Origin: Bacteroidota bacterium
GTDB lineage: Bacteria > Bacteroidota > Bacteroidia > Bacteroidales > FEN-979
Assembly (NCBI GenBank): GCA_026391755.1
Contig: JAPLDN010000291.1
Location: forward strand, 1 to 10,283
Length of the DNA stretch: 10,283 nucleotides
Direction: 5' to 3'
Part shown: positions 1 to 7,112 of the stretch, piece after piece
Position numbering within the stretch: the first letter of the stretch is position 1
How the letters are laid out: each line of letters starts with the position of its first letter
Translations under genes and position numbers: made by a program
The notes under the pieces: generated by a model
Databases searched by the model: none
Told to the model about the DNA's origin: nothing
What the model saw: only the letters and a program-made list of their open reading frames with translations

Positions 1-85
1 ACTGGATAACTGGATAACTGGATAACTGGATAAATGGATAACTGGATAACTGGAAAACGGGATAGCGGGATAACGGGATAACGGG
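1..85. repeat. 8-bp tandem repeat array, truncated at left edge
   Basis: About ten and a half consecutive 8-bp units are visible. Bases 2-57 are seven units of CTGGATAA, with one ATGGATAA variant (34-41) and one CTGGAAAA variant (50-57). Bases 58-85 shift to CGGGATAA, with one CGGGATAG unit (58-65) and a partial last unit. The variants are therefore sorted into two sub-blocks, as expected from slippage or unequal exchange. The unit length is not a multiple of three. The plus strand gets a TAA in every frame, while the minus strand reads open in all three frames as a cyclic LSSYPVIQ octapeptide. The array lies 3' of the minus-strand secreted-protein gene, 25 bp past its stop, so it probably sits in that gene's 3' trailer or in intergenic DNA. 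No function is assigned. The true array length is unknown because it leaves the window. Confidence 0.95.
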
Positions 86-109
86 CAGAAGGATGTGTTA
101 CAAGAGATC

Positions 110-2386
110 TTACGGTTTTGCAGTTCGTGTTATTAGGAATTTTCCCCGGACTTCCTTTGAGGATACGGGGAAAGACAGCACTGCAATATACATGCCCTGG
201 GGAAGGGCGGCGGTTGCGATTGGCGAGCCGGGGATATAGTTCTTTTGAATTAGCTCCCTGCCAATGGAATTAAAGATACGAAGCAAACAGGGTTCCGGGT
301 TTCCTCCTGAAGGTTCAAACCTGCCGCTCCTGTTTTTATCAATACTGATGGTGATCTCCATGTCGGCAGGATCGGGAAATATCTTCAGGCAAAGCGCCGG
401 TTCATCCGGCTTTGGCTCCTGTATGCCAGGTGTCCGGCCTTTCGTAAAATAATTCAAACCACCACTAAAATTTCCGCATACCATATCGTAATACTGTGGA
501 TCGCTCAAATGCGATAAAAACCCTGAGGCCCTCCAGCCTATCCTGAGGCTGTCACCCGAAATTCCAATCAGGATGTTTACAGAATCAATTTCGGTGAACC
601 TGCCGTTAAGATTGCCGTCAATGCCTGAAAACAGGTGCATCTTCCCCTCCTCCGACCCGGCCAGAAGGTAAGTCCGGTTTTTATTCCTGAAAAAAAATGG
701 TGTGCAGTAACCGAAATAGGAGAGATTGTGATTTGTTACATCAATCTTGCCGAGGCTGTCATGGCCCAGGGTAAACACGGGGTTCCCCGGGCTTCCCGTG
801 TTCCTGTAATAGACCATGGTGCCGTTCTGCCGGCCAATGACAAGGTCGGCAAGTCCGTCGCGATCAAGATCGAAAAGCTGGGGAGCACTGAATGCATCTG
901 TTTTGATTTGCTGGTAGTTTTTCTGCGGACTGCCGTAAACGGGTATCCCGGCGCTGTCGCCTCTTCCCTGGAAAAAGATCAGGCTGCCGTCTTCATCGCC
1001 GCATAAAAGATCCAGGATGCCGTCATTATTGAGATCGTAGAATGCGGGATACAGGCCATGAACCTTTAAACGGGAGGCATTGGCCAGGTCGGTCGTTACA
1101 AGTTCGAATGAAGGCGACTCAATGCTGCCTGTATTTTTAAGCCAGGCCAGTGAAGAAGTATAGTACGATTGCAGGTACCCGCTATGATATGCCGAAGAAT
1201 CATAGTACCCATAATTGCCCGAAATAATGTCTTGCAGCCCGTCTCCGTTAAGGTCAGCGCAAACAGGATTCGAACCACTCCCAAAATCCAGCATTTCCGA
1301 CTGGAACAAGTTTTCGGTCTGGAATACAAAATGAGGGTTGGTATTGCTTCCCGTGTTTTTATAGAACCAGCAACTTTTAGTGTTCTCAGCATTATAATAA
1401 GAGGGGTCGAATGGAGATACCACCAGGTCTTTAATTCCATCATTATCAAGGTCAAGCCAGGATAGTGCAGGGAAGGAAAACAGTTTTATGCTCCTGTCGT
1501 AAAAAGGGAAAAGAGAGTCCTGGCTTACCATCAGTGCCGAATCCCTGGTCCCCCCGTTTATCAGTGCAATCAGGTTCGGGAAATCCACATCTCCTATTAT
1601 GAGGTCGGTGAGCCCGTCTCCGTTCAGGTCATTGGCAAGCAAAGTGGACCCGGTATGTTTGGGAGGGCCCAAGCCATCCGCAGTCACAAGATCATCTGAC
1701 GATTTGTAAGGGCAAACAGCATTCAGCGTTATGCGGTTCCCACCCTCGCTTTCCTTAAATTTGCCCCAGCAATGGTCGGTCAGCCTGTAATCGAGGCTGT
1801 CACAGTTGCCGAACTTTTCCATGGAAAGATTCTTATGGTATTCCATGTAAGAACCCAGTCCGAAAAAGGTAAGAAGGTCCAGGTCCCCGTCCCCGTCAAT
1901 ATCGGCAATCGCAGGATAATCGGCCGAAGTTACAAGTATCCCGACATACCCGGTATAATACCATGATTTGAGAAGATCGGTTTGCAGATGAAAGCTCAGG
2001 CTGCCTGCCGAGGTGTTCCTGAATACCCTTACGCCCCCGTAACCATAAGTGAAGATATCCATTTTGCCGTCGCAGTTGTAATCGGCCGTGATCACCCATT
2101 CCTGCATTTCGGGCAGCAGGGCCTCATACTCCGGCGCATATCTGTAATTGACCTGACCCACTCCGCCCTGGTTAATGAAAGTGAGCTTGCGGTTCCCATG
2201 TCGGTCAAAAATAAGCAGGTCGTTCAGGCCGTCAAGGTTCAGGTCGATAGAACAGAACTGGCAGGCATTCAGGCCCCCGGCCCAGGTGTATTTCATTGTG
2301 CCCGTAAAGGAAGATTGTCCGTAACCTGGCAGGATGCAGGATATCAGGATGAGAAAGGATGCAAGATGCGGGATGTGTTTCTTCAT
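110..2386 (-). CDS. Secreted FG-GAP/VCBS repeat protein with T9SS type A sorting domain
   Basis: This 758-residue protein is probably exported and attached to or released from the cell surface by the type IX secretion system. Residues 1-23 form a signal peptide (MKKHIPH, then a hydrophobic core, then GYGQ). An LISC sequence at 14-17 faintly resembles a lipobox, but a signal peptidase I site fits T9SS cargo better. The body carries at least eight calcium-loop motifs of the DxNxDG/DxDxDG type, starting near residues 48, 102, 162, 253, 312, 378, 451 and 506. Each is followed by a D-L-hydrophobic strand, as in integrin-alpha-like beta-propeller blades. Recurring YxNTGS segments match the VCBS/FG-GAP pattern. 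Residues about 667-758 form the sorting domain: IFPDPAD, then LRIFNSIGREL, then LPQGMYIAVL, then GKFLITR. The protein looks complete. Its ligand cannot be read from the sequence, and adhesion or polymer binding is only a guess. It is transcribed divergently from the response-regulator operon. Confidence 0.93.
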   Translation of the reverse strand: MKKHIPHLASFLILISCILPGYGQSSFTGTMKYTWAGGLNACQFCSIDLNLDGLNDLLIFDRHGNRKLTFINQGGVGQVNYRYAPEYEALLPEMQEWVITADYNCDGKMDIFTYGYGGVRVFRNTSAGSLSFHLQTDLLKSWYYTGYVGILVTSADYPAIADIDGDGDLDLLTFFGLGSYMEYHKNLSMEKFGNCDSLDYRLTDHCWGKFKESEGGNRITLNAVCPYKSSDDLVTADGLGPPKHTGSTLLANDLNGDGLTDLIIGDVDFPNLIALINGGTRDSALMVSQDSLFPFYDRSIKLFSFPALSWLDLDNDGIKDLVVSPFDPSYYNAENTKSCWFYKNTGSNTNPHFVFQTENLFQSEMLDFGSGSNPVCADLNGDGLQDIISGNYGYYDSSAYHSGYLQSYYTSSLAWLKNTGSIESPSFELVTTDLANASRLKVHGLYPAFYDLNNDGILDLLCGDEDGSLIFFQGRGDSAGIPVYGSPQKNYQQIKTDAFSAPQLFDLDRDGLADLVIGRQNGTMVYYRNTGSPGNPVFTLGHDSLGKIDVTNHNLSYFGYCTPFFFRNKNRTYLLAGSEEGKMHLFSGIDGNLNGRFTEIDSVNILIGISGDSLRIGWRASGFLSHLSDPQYYDMVCGNFSGGLNYFTKGRTPGIQEPKPDEPALCLKIFPDPADMEITISIDKNRSGRFEPSGGNPEPCLLRIFNSIGRELIQKNYIPGSPIATAALPQGMYIAVLSFPVSSKEVRGKFLITRTAKP

Positions 2387-2421
2387 TTAAGTCTGCGGAT
2401 TATGCGCTGCCTGTCAATTCG

Positions 2422-2429
2422 CAAAATTA
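2422..2429 (-). promoter_or_regulatory. Candidate Bacteroidota -7 box for the FG-GAP gene
   Basis: Read on the minus strand this is TAATTTTG, a full match to the TAnnTTTG element recognised by the Bacteroidota primary sigma factor. It lies 35 bp upstream of the start codon at 2386, giving an expected leader of roughly 25-30 nt. A TTTG on the same strand at 2455-2458 is the nearest -33 candidate, but the 25-nt gap is longer than usual, so the upstream element is uncertain. Confidence 0.5.
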
Positions 2430-2442
2430 CCTAAGAATTAAC

Positions 2443-2450
2443 TACTTTTG
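2443..2450 (+). promoter_or_regulatory. Candidate Bacteroidota -7 box for the response-regulator operon
   Basis: TACTTTTG is a full match to TAnnTTTG and lies 16 bp before the ATG at 2467, which implies a very short leader of about 10 nt. No clear TTG-type -33 element stands 19-21 bp upstream. The box is only 13 bp from the opposing box at 2422-2429, so RNA polymerase at one promoter should occlude the other. Confidence 0.45.
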
Positions 2451-2466
2451 TTCTCAAATCTGAAGA

Positions 2467-3627
2467 ATGCCGAGAATTCTTGTAATAGATGATGAACAGA
2501 GTATACTGAGTACCCTCCATGAGATCCTAGAATATGAGAAATTCAGGGTGGATGATGCGAGGGATGGGGCTGAGGGGCTGAAACTCGCGAGGGAACATCA
2601 TTATGATGCAATTCTCTGCGATATCAAGATGCCTAAAATGGATGGCCTGGAGGTATTGAACCAGCTCCTGAGTTTTACCGAAACCCCCGTCATTATGATC
2701 TCGGGCCACGGGACCATTGAGACTGCGGTGGAGGCCATCCGTAAGGGAGCTTACGATTATATTGCAAAACCCCTCGACCTGAACCGCCTCCTGGTGACGC
2801 TTCGTAACGCCATGGACAAAGGCAGGCTGGTCAACGAGACCAAACAGCTCCGTAAAAAGGTCGGGATGAATTACGAGATGGTAGGGGAATCGGATGCCAT
2901 GAACGGTATATGGGAAATTATTAAAAAAGTTGCTCCTACCGATGCCCGTGTCCTTATTACAGGCGGGAACGGGACAGGCAAGGAACTGGTGGCCCGCCAT
3001 ATCCATGCCCTGAGCAACAGGGCCGACGGGCCTTTTGTTGAAGTGAACTGTGCCGCCATCCCTTCCGAACTGATCGAAAGCAACCTCTTCGGACATGAAA
3101 AAGGATCATTCACCTCGGCCGTAAAACAGCATAAAGGGGATTTTGAGCAGGCCGACGGCGGGACGATTTTCCTTGACGAAATAGGCGACATGAGCCTTTC
3201 GGCCCAGTCGAAAGTGCTGAGGGCCCTCCAGGAAAACAAGATCACAAGGGTGGGAGGGGAAAAGGAAATTTCGGTTGATGTGCGTGTGATCGCCGCAACG
3301 AATAAAAACCTCAAAGAAGAGATACTGAATAAGAACTTCAGGGAAGACTTATATCACCGTTTAAGCGTTATCATTATTGATGTGCCGCCCCTGGTAAAAA
3401 GAATTGAAGACATTCCCCTTCTGGTCCGTCATTTTATAGGCCAATACTGCAACCAGCAGGGTAAACCCATGCTCGATGTGGATGAGGATGCAATGGAAGA
3501 GCTTAAAAATATGAAATGGACGGGAAACATCCGCGAACTGAAAAATGTTGCGGAGCGGCTTGTCATTTTGTGCGAAGGCAGGGTAAGCAGTGAAGTCATC
3601 CGGCGGTACGCCAATCCTCTTTATTAA
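2467..3627 (+). CDS. NtrC-like sigma-54-type response regulator lacking a C-terminal HTH
   Basis: This is a two-component response regulator with a receiver domain and an AAA+ ATPase domain, in 386 residues. The receiver spans about 1-120, with acidic pocket D8/D9, phosphoacceptor D52 (in CDIKMPKMDG), S79 and K101. The AAA+ domain spans about 137-375. It has Walker A GGNGTGKE (166-173), a GAFTGA-type loop that reads GSFTSA (213-218), Walker B GGTIFLDEIGD (231-241), sensor I around IAATNK, arginine-finger region FREDLYHR (291-298) and sensor II WTGNIREL (351-358). The protein stops about 28 residues after sensor II, so the Fis-type helix-turn-helix of a usual NtrC protein (about 450-470 residues) is missing. 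The reading frame shows no sign of damage. From memory, short regulators of this kind occur in other Bacteroidota. No sensor kinase gene is adjacent. The stop overlaps the next gene's ATG by one base, which implies translational coupling to the glycosyltransferase. Confidence 0.92.
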   Translation: MPRILVIDDEQSILSTLHEILEYEKFRVDDARDGAEGLKLAREHHYDAILCDIKMPKMDGLEVLNQLLSFTETPVIMISGHGTIETAVEAIRKGAYDYIAKPLDLNRLLVTLRNAMDKGRLVNETKQLRKKVGMNYEMVGESDAMNGIWEIIKKVAPTDARVLITGGNGTGKELVARHIHALSNRADGPFVEVNCAAIPSELIESNLFGHEKGSFTSAVKQHKGDFEQADGGTIFLDEIGDMSLSAQSKVLRALQENKITRVGGEKEISVDVRVIAATNKNLKEEILNKNFREDLYHRLSVIIIDVPPLVKRIEDIPLLVRHFIGQYCNQQGKPMLDVDEDAMEELKNMKWTGNIRELKNVAERLVILCEGRVSSEVIRRYANPLY

Positions 3628-4697
3628 TGGAGAAGATCCTTTATATCAAAAGCGGGAATACTGCGTTTTACGAGATCGACCAAGCTATACTGGAAGAACG
3701 CTATACCGTCGTTCCATACCTTTTACCTAAGAACCTGAAAGGCCTTCAATTTGTCAGCAACATGATTTCACTGGCCGGCTTTATCCTGAAAAACAATAAG
3801 GATTCTTCGGCTTTTGTTACCTGGTTTGCCGATTACCATGCGGCGGTGATCGTATTTATGGCCCGGTTGATGGGGAAAAAAGCCATCATTTTTGCCGGCG
3901 GACAGGAAGCTATCTGTTACCCCGAGCTGAAAAAGGGAGTTTATTATAAAAAGTTCAGGGGCCTCTGTGTTAAATATGCACTGCGGAATGCATCGCACAT
4001 AATCCCGAACCATAAGTCACTGATCTGGCATGAGAATTTTTACTATTCTGCTGATGGGAAAAAGGACGGTATAAAATATTATATACCCGGTATAAAAACG
4101 CCCATAACGGTTATTTCAAACGGGGTGGACACAAGTAAATTTTACCGTGATAATACGATCCCAAAGGAAAATGACCGGATACTTACAGTTGGCACCATGG
4201 GAGGGATCAACGATTTTTTCAATAAGGGGTTCGATCTTTTTATTGAAATGGCCCGGAGGATGCCTGGTAACAAGTTTACATTGATTGGTTTCAGGAAAGA
4301 ATTCATGCAATGGATAGAACAGAACTACAGGATCAGCGGTATCCCCAATTTGGAAACAGTGCTGTTTTATTGCCCCGATGATTTACTGTTCATGAACTAC
4401 AACAGGGCCAGGGTTTTTGTGCAGGCTTCCATTACCGAAGGCATGCCCTTCACCCTGAACGAAGCCATGCTTTGCGAATGCATACCGGTAGGTTCCGATG
4501 TGAATGGAATTCCCGACGCAATTGGGGAAACAGGTGTCATCGTAAAAAAACGCGCGCCCGATGAGCTGGAAGCGGCTATCAGGCAGGCATTGCAGCTGAA
4601 TACAGGCGCAGAGGCCAGGCAGAGGGCCCTTGATAATTTCTCATTGCCCACACACAGGGAGAAACTGCTTGGGTTGTTTGAACAAATACTGTCATGA
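3627..4697 (+). CDS. Glycosyltransferase, GT4-like (GT-B fold, group 1)
   Basis: This is a 356-residue, probably cytoplasmic or membrane-associated retaining glycosyltransferase, likely moving a sugar from a nucleotide-sugar donor to a glycan or lipid-linked acceptor. The N-terminal acceptor half (about 1-160) is divergent. The linker carries VISNGVDTSKF (162-172), matching the NGVD-xxx-F landmark of the family. The C-terminal donor half starts with ILTVGTMGG (185-193), then KGFDLFIEMARRMP with K200. The diagnostic EX7E pair is E271 and E279 (EGMPFTLNE), followed by GSDVNGIPDAI and ETGVIV. Length is normal for the family. The ATG shares its A with the regulator's TAA stop (TAATG), so the start is well supported. 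Its neighbour downstream is a flippase gene, which places it in surface polysaccharide or glycolipid assembly. Donor and acceptor cannot be named from the sequence. Confidence 0.9.
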   Translation: MEKILYIKSGNTAFYEIDQAILEERYTVVPYLLPKNLKGLQFVSNMISLAGFILKNNKDSSAFVTWFADYHAAVIVFMARLMGKKAIIFAGGQEAICYPELKKGVYYKKFRGLCVKYALRNASHIIPNHKSLIWHENFYYSADGKKDGIKYYIPGIKTPITVISNGVDTSKFYRDNTIPKENDRILTVGTMGGINDFFNKGFDLFIEMARRMPGNKFTLIGFRKEFMQWIEQNYRISGIPNLETVLFYCPDDLLFMNYNRARVFVQASITEGMPFTLNEAMLCECIPVGSDVNGIPDAIGETGVIVKKRAPDELEAAIRQALQLNTGAEARQRALDNFSLPTHREKLLGLFEQILS

Positions 4698-4740
4698 CAT
4701 CCGCATACAATAATAAATGAATACCTTGGGCAAACCATGA
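4694..4740 (+). promoter_or_regulatory. ATGA stop-start relay with two mini-ORFs between transferase and flippase
   Basis: The transferase stop TGA (4695-4697) overlaps an ATG at 4694. That ATG opens an 8-codon frame, MTSAYNNK, ending in TGA at 4718-4720. This stop overlaps an ATG at 4717, which opens a 7-codon frame, MNTLGKP, ending in TGA at 4738-4740. That stop in turn overlaps the flippase ATG at 4737. Three ATGA junctions thus connect the two genes without a gap, and a terminating ribosome could re-initiate stepwise. The geometry is seen directly. Function is inferred, and no strong Shine-Dalgarno sequence is visible before the flippase ATG. Confidence 0.4.
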
Positions 4741-6129
4741 TCTCAAAGCAATTCTTCAAGTCTTCAATGATCTACTCCCTCATCGGGGCCCTGCCTTATA
4801 CCACAGGAGTCATCCTGATCCCCTTTTATACTGCCTGGCTTACTCCTGAACAGTTCGGGATCAACGCCATCTATTTTACCCTTCTGTATTTTATCCAGCT
4901 CATATCATGAATTTATAGGAACGGTGCTGATGGCACTGATCACCCTTGGCACCGCGGTGATGTTCATAATGCTGGCCGGGGGAAGCCTGCTGTTCAGGGT
5001 GATCTTCAGGGGCGATGTCATGATGCAGTTCTTTCCTTTTGGTTTTATCACGGTAATCACTGCAATATTCAACGGGATTTTTAAAACATATTCGAACTTA
5101 CTGGTCAACCAGCAACGCCCGGTTCGTTTCTTCTACCTGAACATTTCAAATTTTATCATAATCCTTGCAGCTTCACTTTCAATAGTGTTTTCGTTCCCCT
5201 ACACCCTTTACGGACCTATCATCGGACGGCTGATACCGGCCCTGGTATCGGGCATTGCCTCGATTATCATGATTACTGGTGAATATGGTTTTAAATTCAG
5301 CCGTAAGCACCTCGACGGGATGGTTGCATTTTGTGCCCCTATGATCGTTTACGGGATCATGATCTGGGTCGTGAATTACATCGACAGGTATATCATCAAA
5401 TATTTTATGGTTGATCCTACTTACGTGGGGATTTTTGACCTGGCGGTGAAATTAACCATGGGAATTGGCCTGCTGCATACGGGCCTTATCAATACTATCC
5501 AGCCGAAAATTTTCTCTATCTGGAAAGACAAGGACCTTCACTCAAGTACACCTGAAGTTAACAGGTACTACAACGGGTTTACAGCAGTCACTTTGCTTGT
5601 GCTGCCGCTCGTAACCATTGTTTGCCCGGTACTGGTCCCTATTGTAGTCAAGAACCACTTATATTACCAGGCTTTTGCTTTTATCGGGATACTTTGCCTG
5701 GGGTATGCAACAAGCCCGGCTTTTTACATGTTCCTTGCTCCCTTATTTTATTTTAAAAAAACAAAAGTCCTGCCTAAGATCTTCTTTTATTCAGCCGTGA
5801 TCCAGGTCATCATGAGCAGCACCCTGGTATGGAAATTCGGACTGATGGGAGCTGTCATTGCGAACTTCCTCATCAAACCGGTTCAGGCTTTTTTCCTGTA
5901 TATCGAAAGCCGCAAGGTATTCGAGTATAAACTGAATATGTGGAAACTTATTTACCTCCCTTTGATTGCGATCGTTTCGGGTTTTATACTGTTTGTATTC
6001 ATCCCCGACAAGACCGGCATCATCCCGGGCTGTATACAGTTCGGAATTACAGCCGTTCTCATTTATTTTACATACAGGAAGGAACTCCTGCAGATACTTC
6101 TTCCGTTCATCAAGTTGAAAGCAAATTAG
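4737..6129 (+). pseudogene. Disrupted polysaccharide flippase (Wzx/MVF-type) with internal deletion and frameshift
   Basis: The gene would encode a multi-pass inner-membrane transporter that flips lipid-linked oligosaccharide. It is split into two frames. Part A begins at the ATG at 4737 and runs 57 codons (MISKQFFKSSMIYSLIGALP onward) to a TGA at 4908-4910. It carries TM1 (about 13-32, with IPFYTAWLTPEQFG after it, the usual landmark) and most of TM2. Part B is the frame one base further on, open through 4906-6129. Its first residues read HEFIGTVLMALITLG, followed by about ten more membrane segments and the polar NQQRPVRFFYLN stretch typical of the family. The family normally has a loop of roughly 25-30 residues with a conserved arginine/aromatic motif between TM2 and TM3, and that loop is absent here. 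A loss of 3n+2 bases near 4905-4912 fits better than a single-base slip. GTG 4924 or ATG 4930 could start part B alone, but it would lack two helices. An assembly error is also possible. Confidence 0.8.
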
Positions 6130-6131
6130 AC

Positions 6132-7064
6132 TTATTCCACCTGGTATGCTTCTGCAATGTCATGGCCGGCAACCCTGATGCTTGCGTTCACTTCAAATCC
6201 CATGAGAAGGACAAATGCATTGGAGTAGATCCACAGCATGATCACGAGCAGGGTTCCGATTGAACCGTACAAGGCGTTGTAACGGGAAAAGTTATCCACA
6301 TAGAAATTAAATCCCTGGGTGGTCAGCACAATAAGCAATGTGGATAAGGTGGATCCCGCCGAGATGAACCTGAACCGGTCGGCGCGGGAAGGTGCCAGGA
6401 AGTACATGAATGAGATAGCGAAGAAGAGGGCGGTAAGGATGATTAGCCAACGCAGTATCTGCAAAAGAAAAATAAAGAAATGCGCGTTAACGATAATATC
6501 GGGAAGGATGAGTTTAAGAAGTTTAAACCCAAAGGTCATGAGGCCGATCGCGATGATCAGCAGGAAGGAAATAATGATGACCAGGACGAATGCGATAAGA
6601 TATTGCTTTACCGTTGAGCGAGATTCTATTTCATGGTAAGTGTTATTAAACGCTTCAATTAGGCTTTTCATGCCTTTGGTTGAAAAGTACAGGGCCAGGA
6701 AAAAGTTGAGGATCAGGACCCCGCTTCTTGGCCTCGTAATGATATCGGTAATGGTTTCCTGCACCGAAGCCCATACAATGTCGGGCATGAAGTCCTGTAT
6801 CAGTGTCAGCAGGGTTTGCTGAAAATTTACGATAGGGATAAACGGGATGATCGAGAACAGGAAGATCAGGAATGGAAAAATTGCAAGGAAGAATGAAAAC
6901 GAAATGGCAGAGGCCCTGGTTGCAATATAACCCTGCTGCATTCCTTTAAAGAAGAATCCGAATACATTGTGAAGGGGCAGCCCGTCAAAGCCAGGCAGTA
7001 TGATCTTTTTAGAAAGACCGGTAAGAAAGGTAATTAATTTCCCGTTGAGAAATTTCTGCAGCAT
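6132..7064 (-). CDS. YihY/BrkB-family inner-membrane protein
   Basis: This 310-residue integral membrane protein belongs to the YihY/BrkB (UPF0761) family, once mislabelled ribonuclease BN. Its molecular role is unsettled. Six hydrophobic segments are visible at about 53-76, 115-130, 152-177, 192-220, 235-255 and 263-292. Family landmarks are RASAISFSFFLAIFPFL (50-66), NTYHEIESRS (141-150) in the loop after the second segment, FLAPSR (222-227), and the C-terminal block GFNFYVDNF (251-259) followed by YGSIGTLL and the GFEVNA end (289-294). The length is typical and the frame intact. The TAA stop lies 2 bp from the convergent flippase stop, and no terminator hairpin separates them. A candidate promoter box lies 17 bp upstream of the start. 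Confidence 0.93.
   Translation of the reverse strand: MLQKFLNGKLITFLTGLSKKIILPGFDGLPLHNVFGFFFKGMQQGYIATRASAISFSFFLAIFPFLIFLFSIIPFIPIVNFQQTLLTLIQDFMPDIVWASVQETITDIITRPRSGVLILNFFLALYFSTKGMKSLIEAFNNTYHEIESRSTVKQYLIAFVLVIIISFLLIIAIGLMTFGFKLLKLILPDIIVNAHFFIFLLQILRWLIILTALFFAISFMYFLAPSRADRFRFISAGSTLSTLLIVLTTQGFNFYVDNFSRYNALYGSIGTLLVIMLWIYSNAFVLLMGFEVNASIRVAGHDIAEAYQVE
6292..6347. other. Two perfect DnaA-box sequences in opposite orientation
   Basis: TTATCCACA occurs at 6292-6300 and its reverse complement TGTGGATAA at 6339-6347, with 38 bp between them. Both match the consensus high-affinity DnaA box exactly. They lie inside the yihY-like coding region (the first encodes part of YVDNF) and use ordinary codons. 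No AT-rich unwinding element or replication gene is nearby, so an origin is not claimed. The sequence match is certain, but binding is only a possibility. Confidence 0.35.
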
Positions 7065-7080
7065 TGGAATCAGGTTGCTG

Positions 7081-7088
7081 CAAAGATA
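7081..7088 (-). promoter_or_regulatory. Candidate Bacteroidota -7 box for the yihY-like gene
   Basis: Read on the minus strand this is TATCTTTG, a full TAnnTTTG match located 17 bp upstream of the ATG at 7064 in the 48-bp gap after the TPR gene. No convincing -33 TTG element was found. If used, it lets the membrane protein be transcribed independently of the TPR gene. Confidence 0.45.
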
Positions 7089-7112
7089 AGAAAAGCTGAA
7101 GAGAAGCGGGTT

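Noticed and set aside
1..85. A replication-origin-type DnaA-box array or CRISPR
   Set aside because: Units match the DnaA box at only seven of nine bases, have no spacers, and lie end to end, as in a simple microsatellite-like repeat.
635..1006. Plus-strand open frame of 123 codons opposite the FG-GAP gene
   Set aside because: The repeated DxNxDG coding pattern on the minus strand produces open antisense frames; nothing supports an independent gene.
2527..3314. Two minus-strand open frames of 189 and 147 codons opposite the response regulator
   Set aside because: They overlap each other and are antisense to conserved AAA+ motifs; neither resembles a known protein.
4905..4930. Programmed ribosomal frameshift in the flippase
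   Set aside because: No slippery heptamer or downstream structure is seen at the junction, and the missing TM2-TM3 loop points to sequence loss.
4924..6129. Independent complete transporter gene starting at GTG 4924
   Set aside because: It would start within TM3 of the family and lack two conserved N-terminal helices that are present just upstream in another frame.
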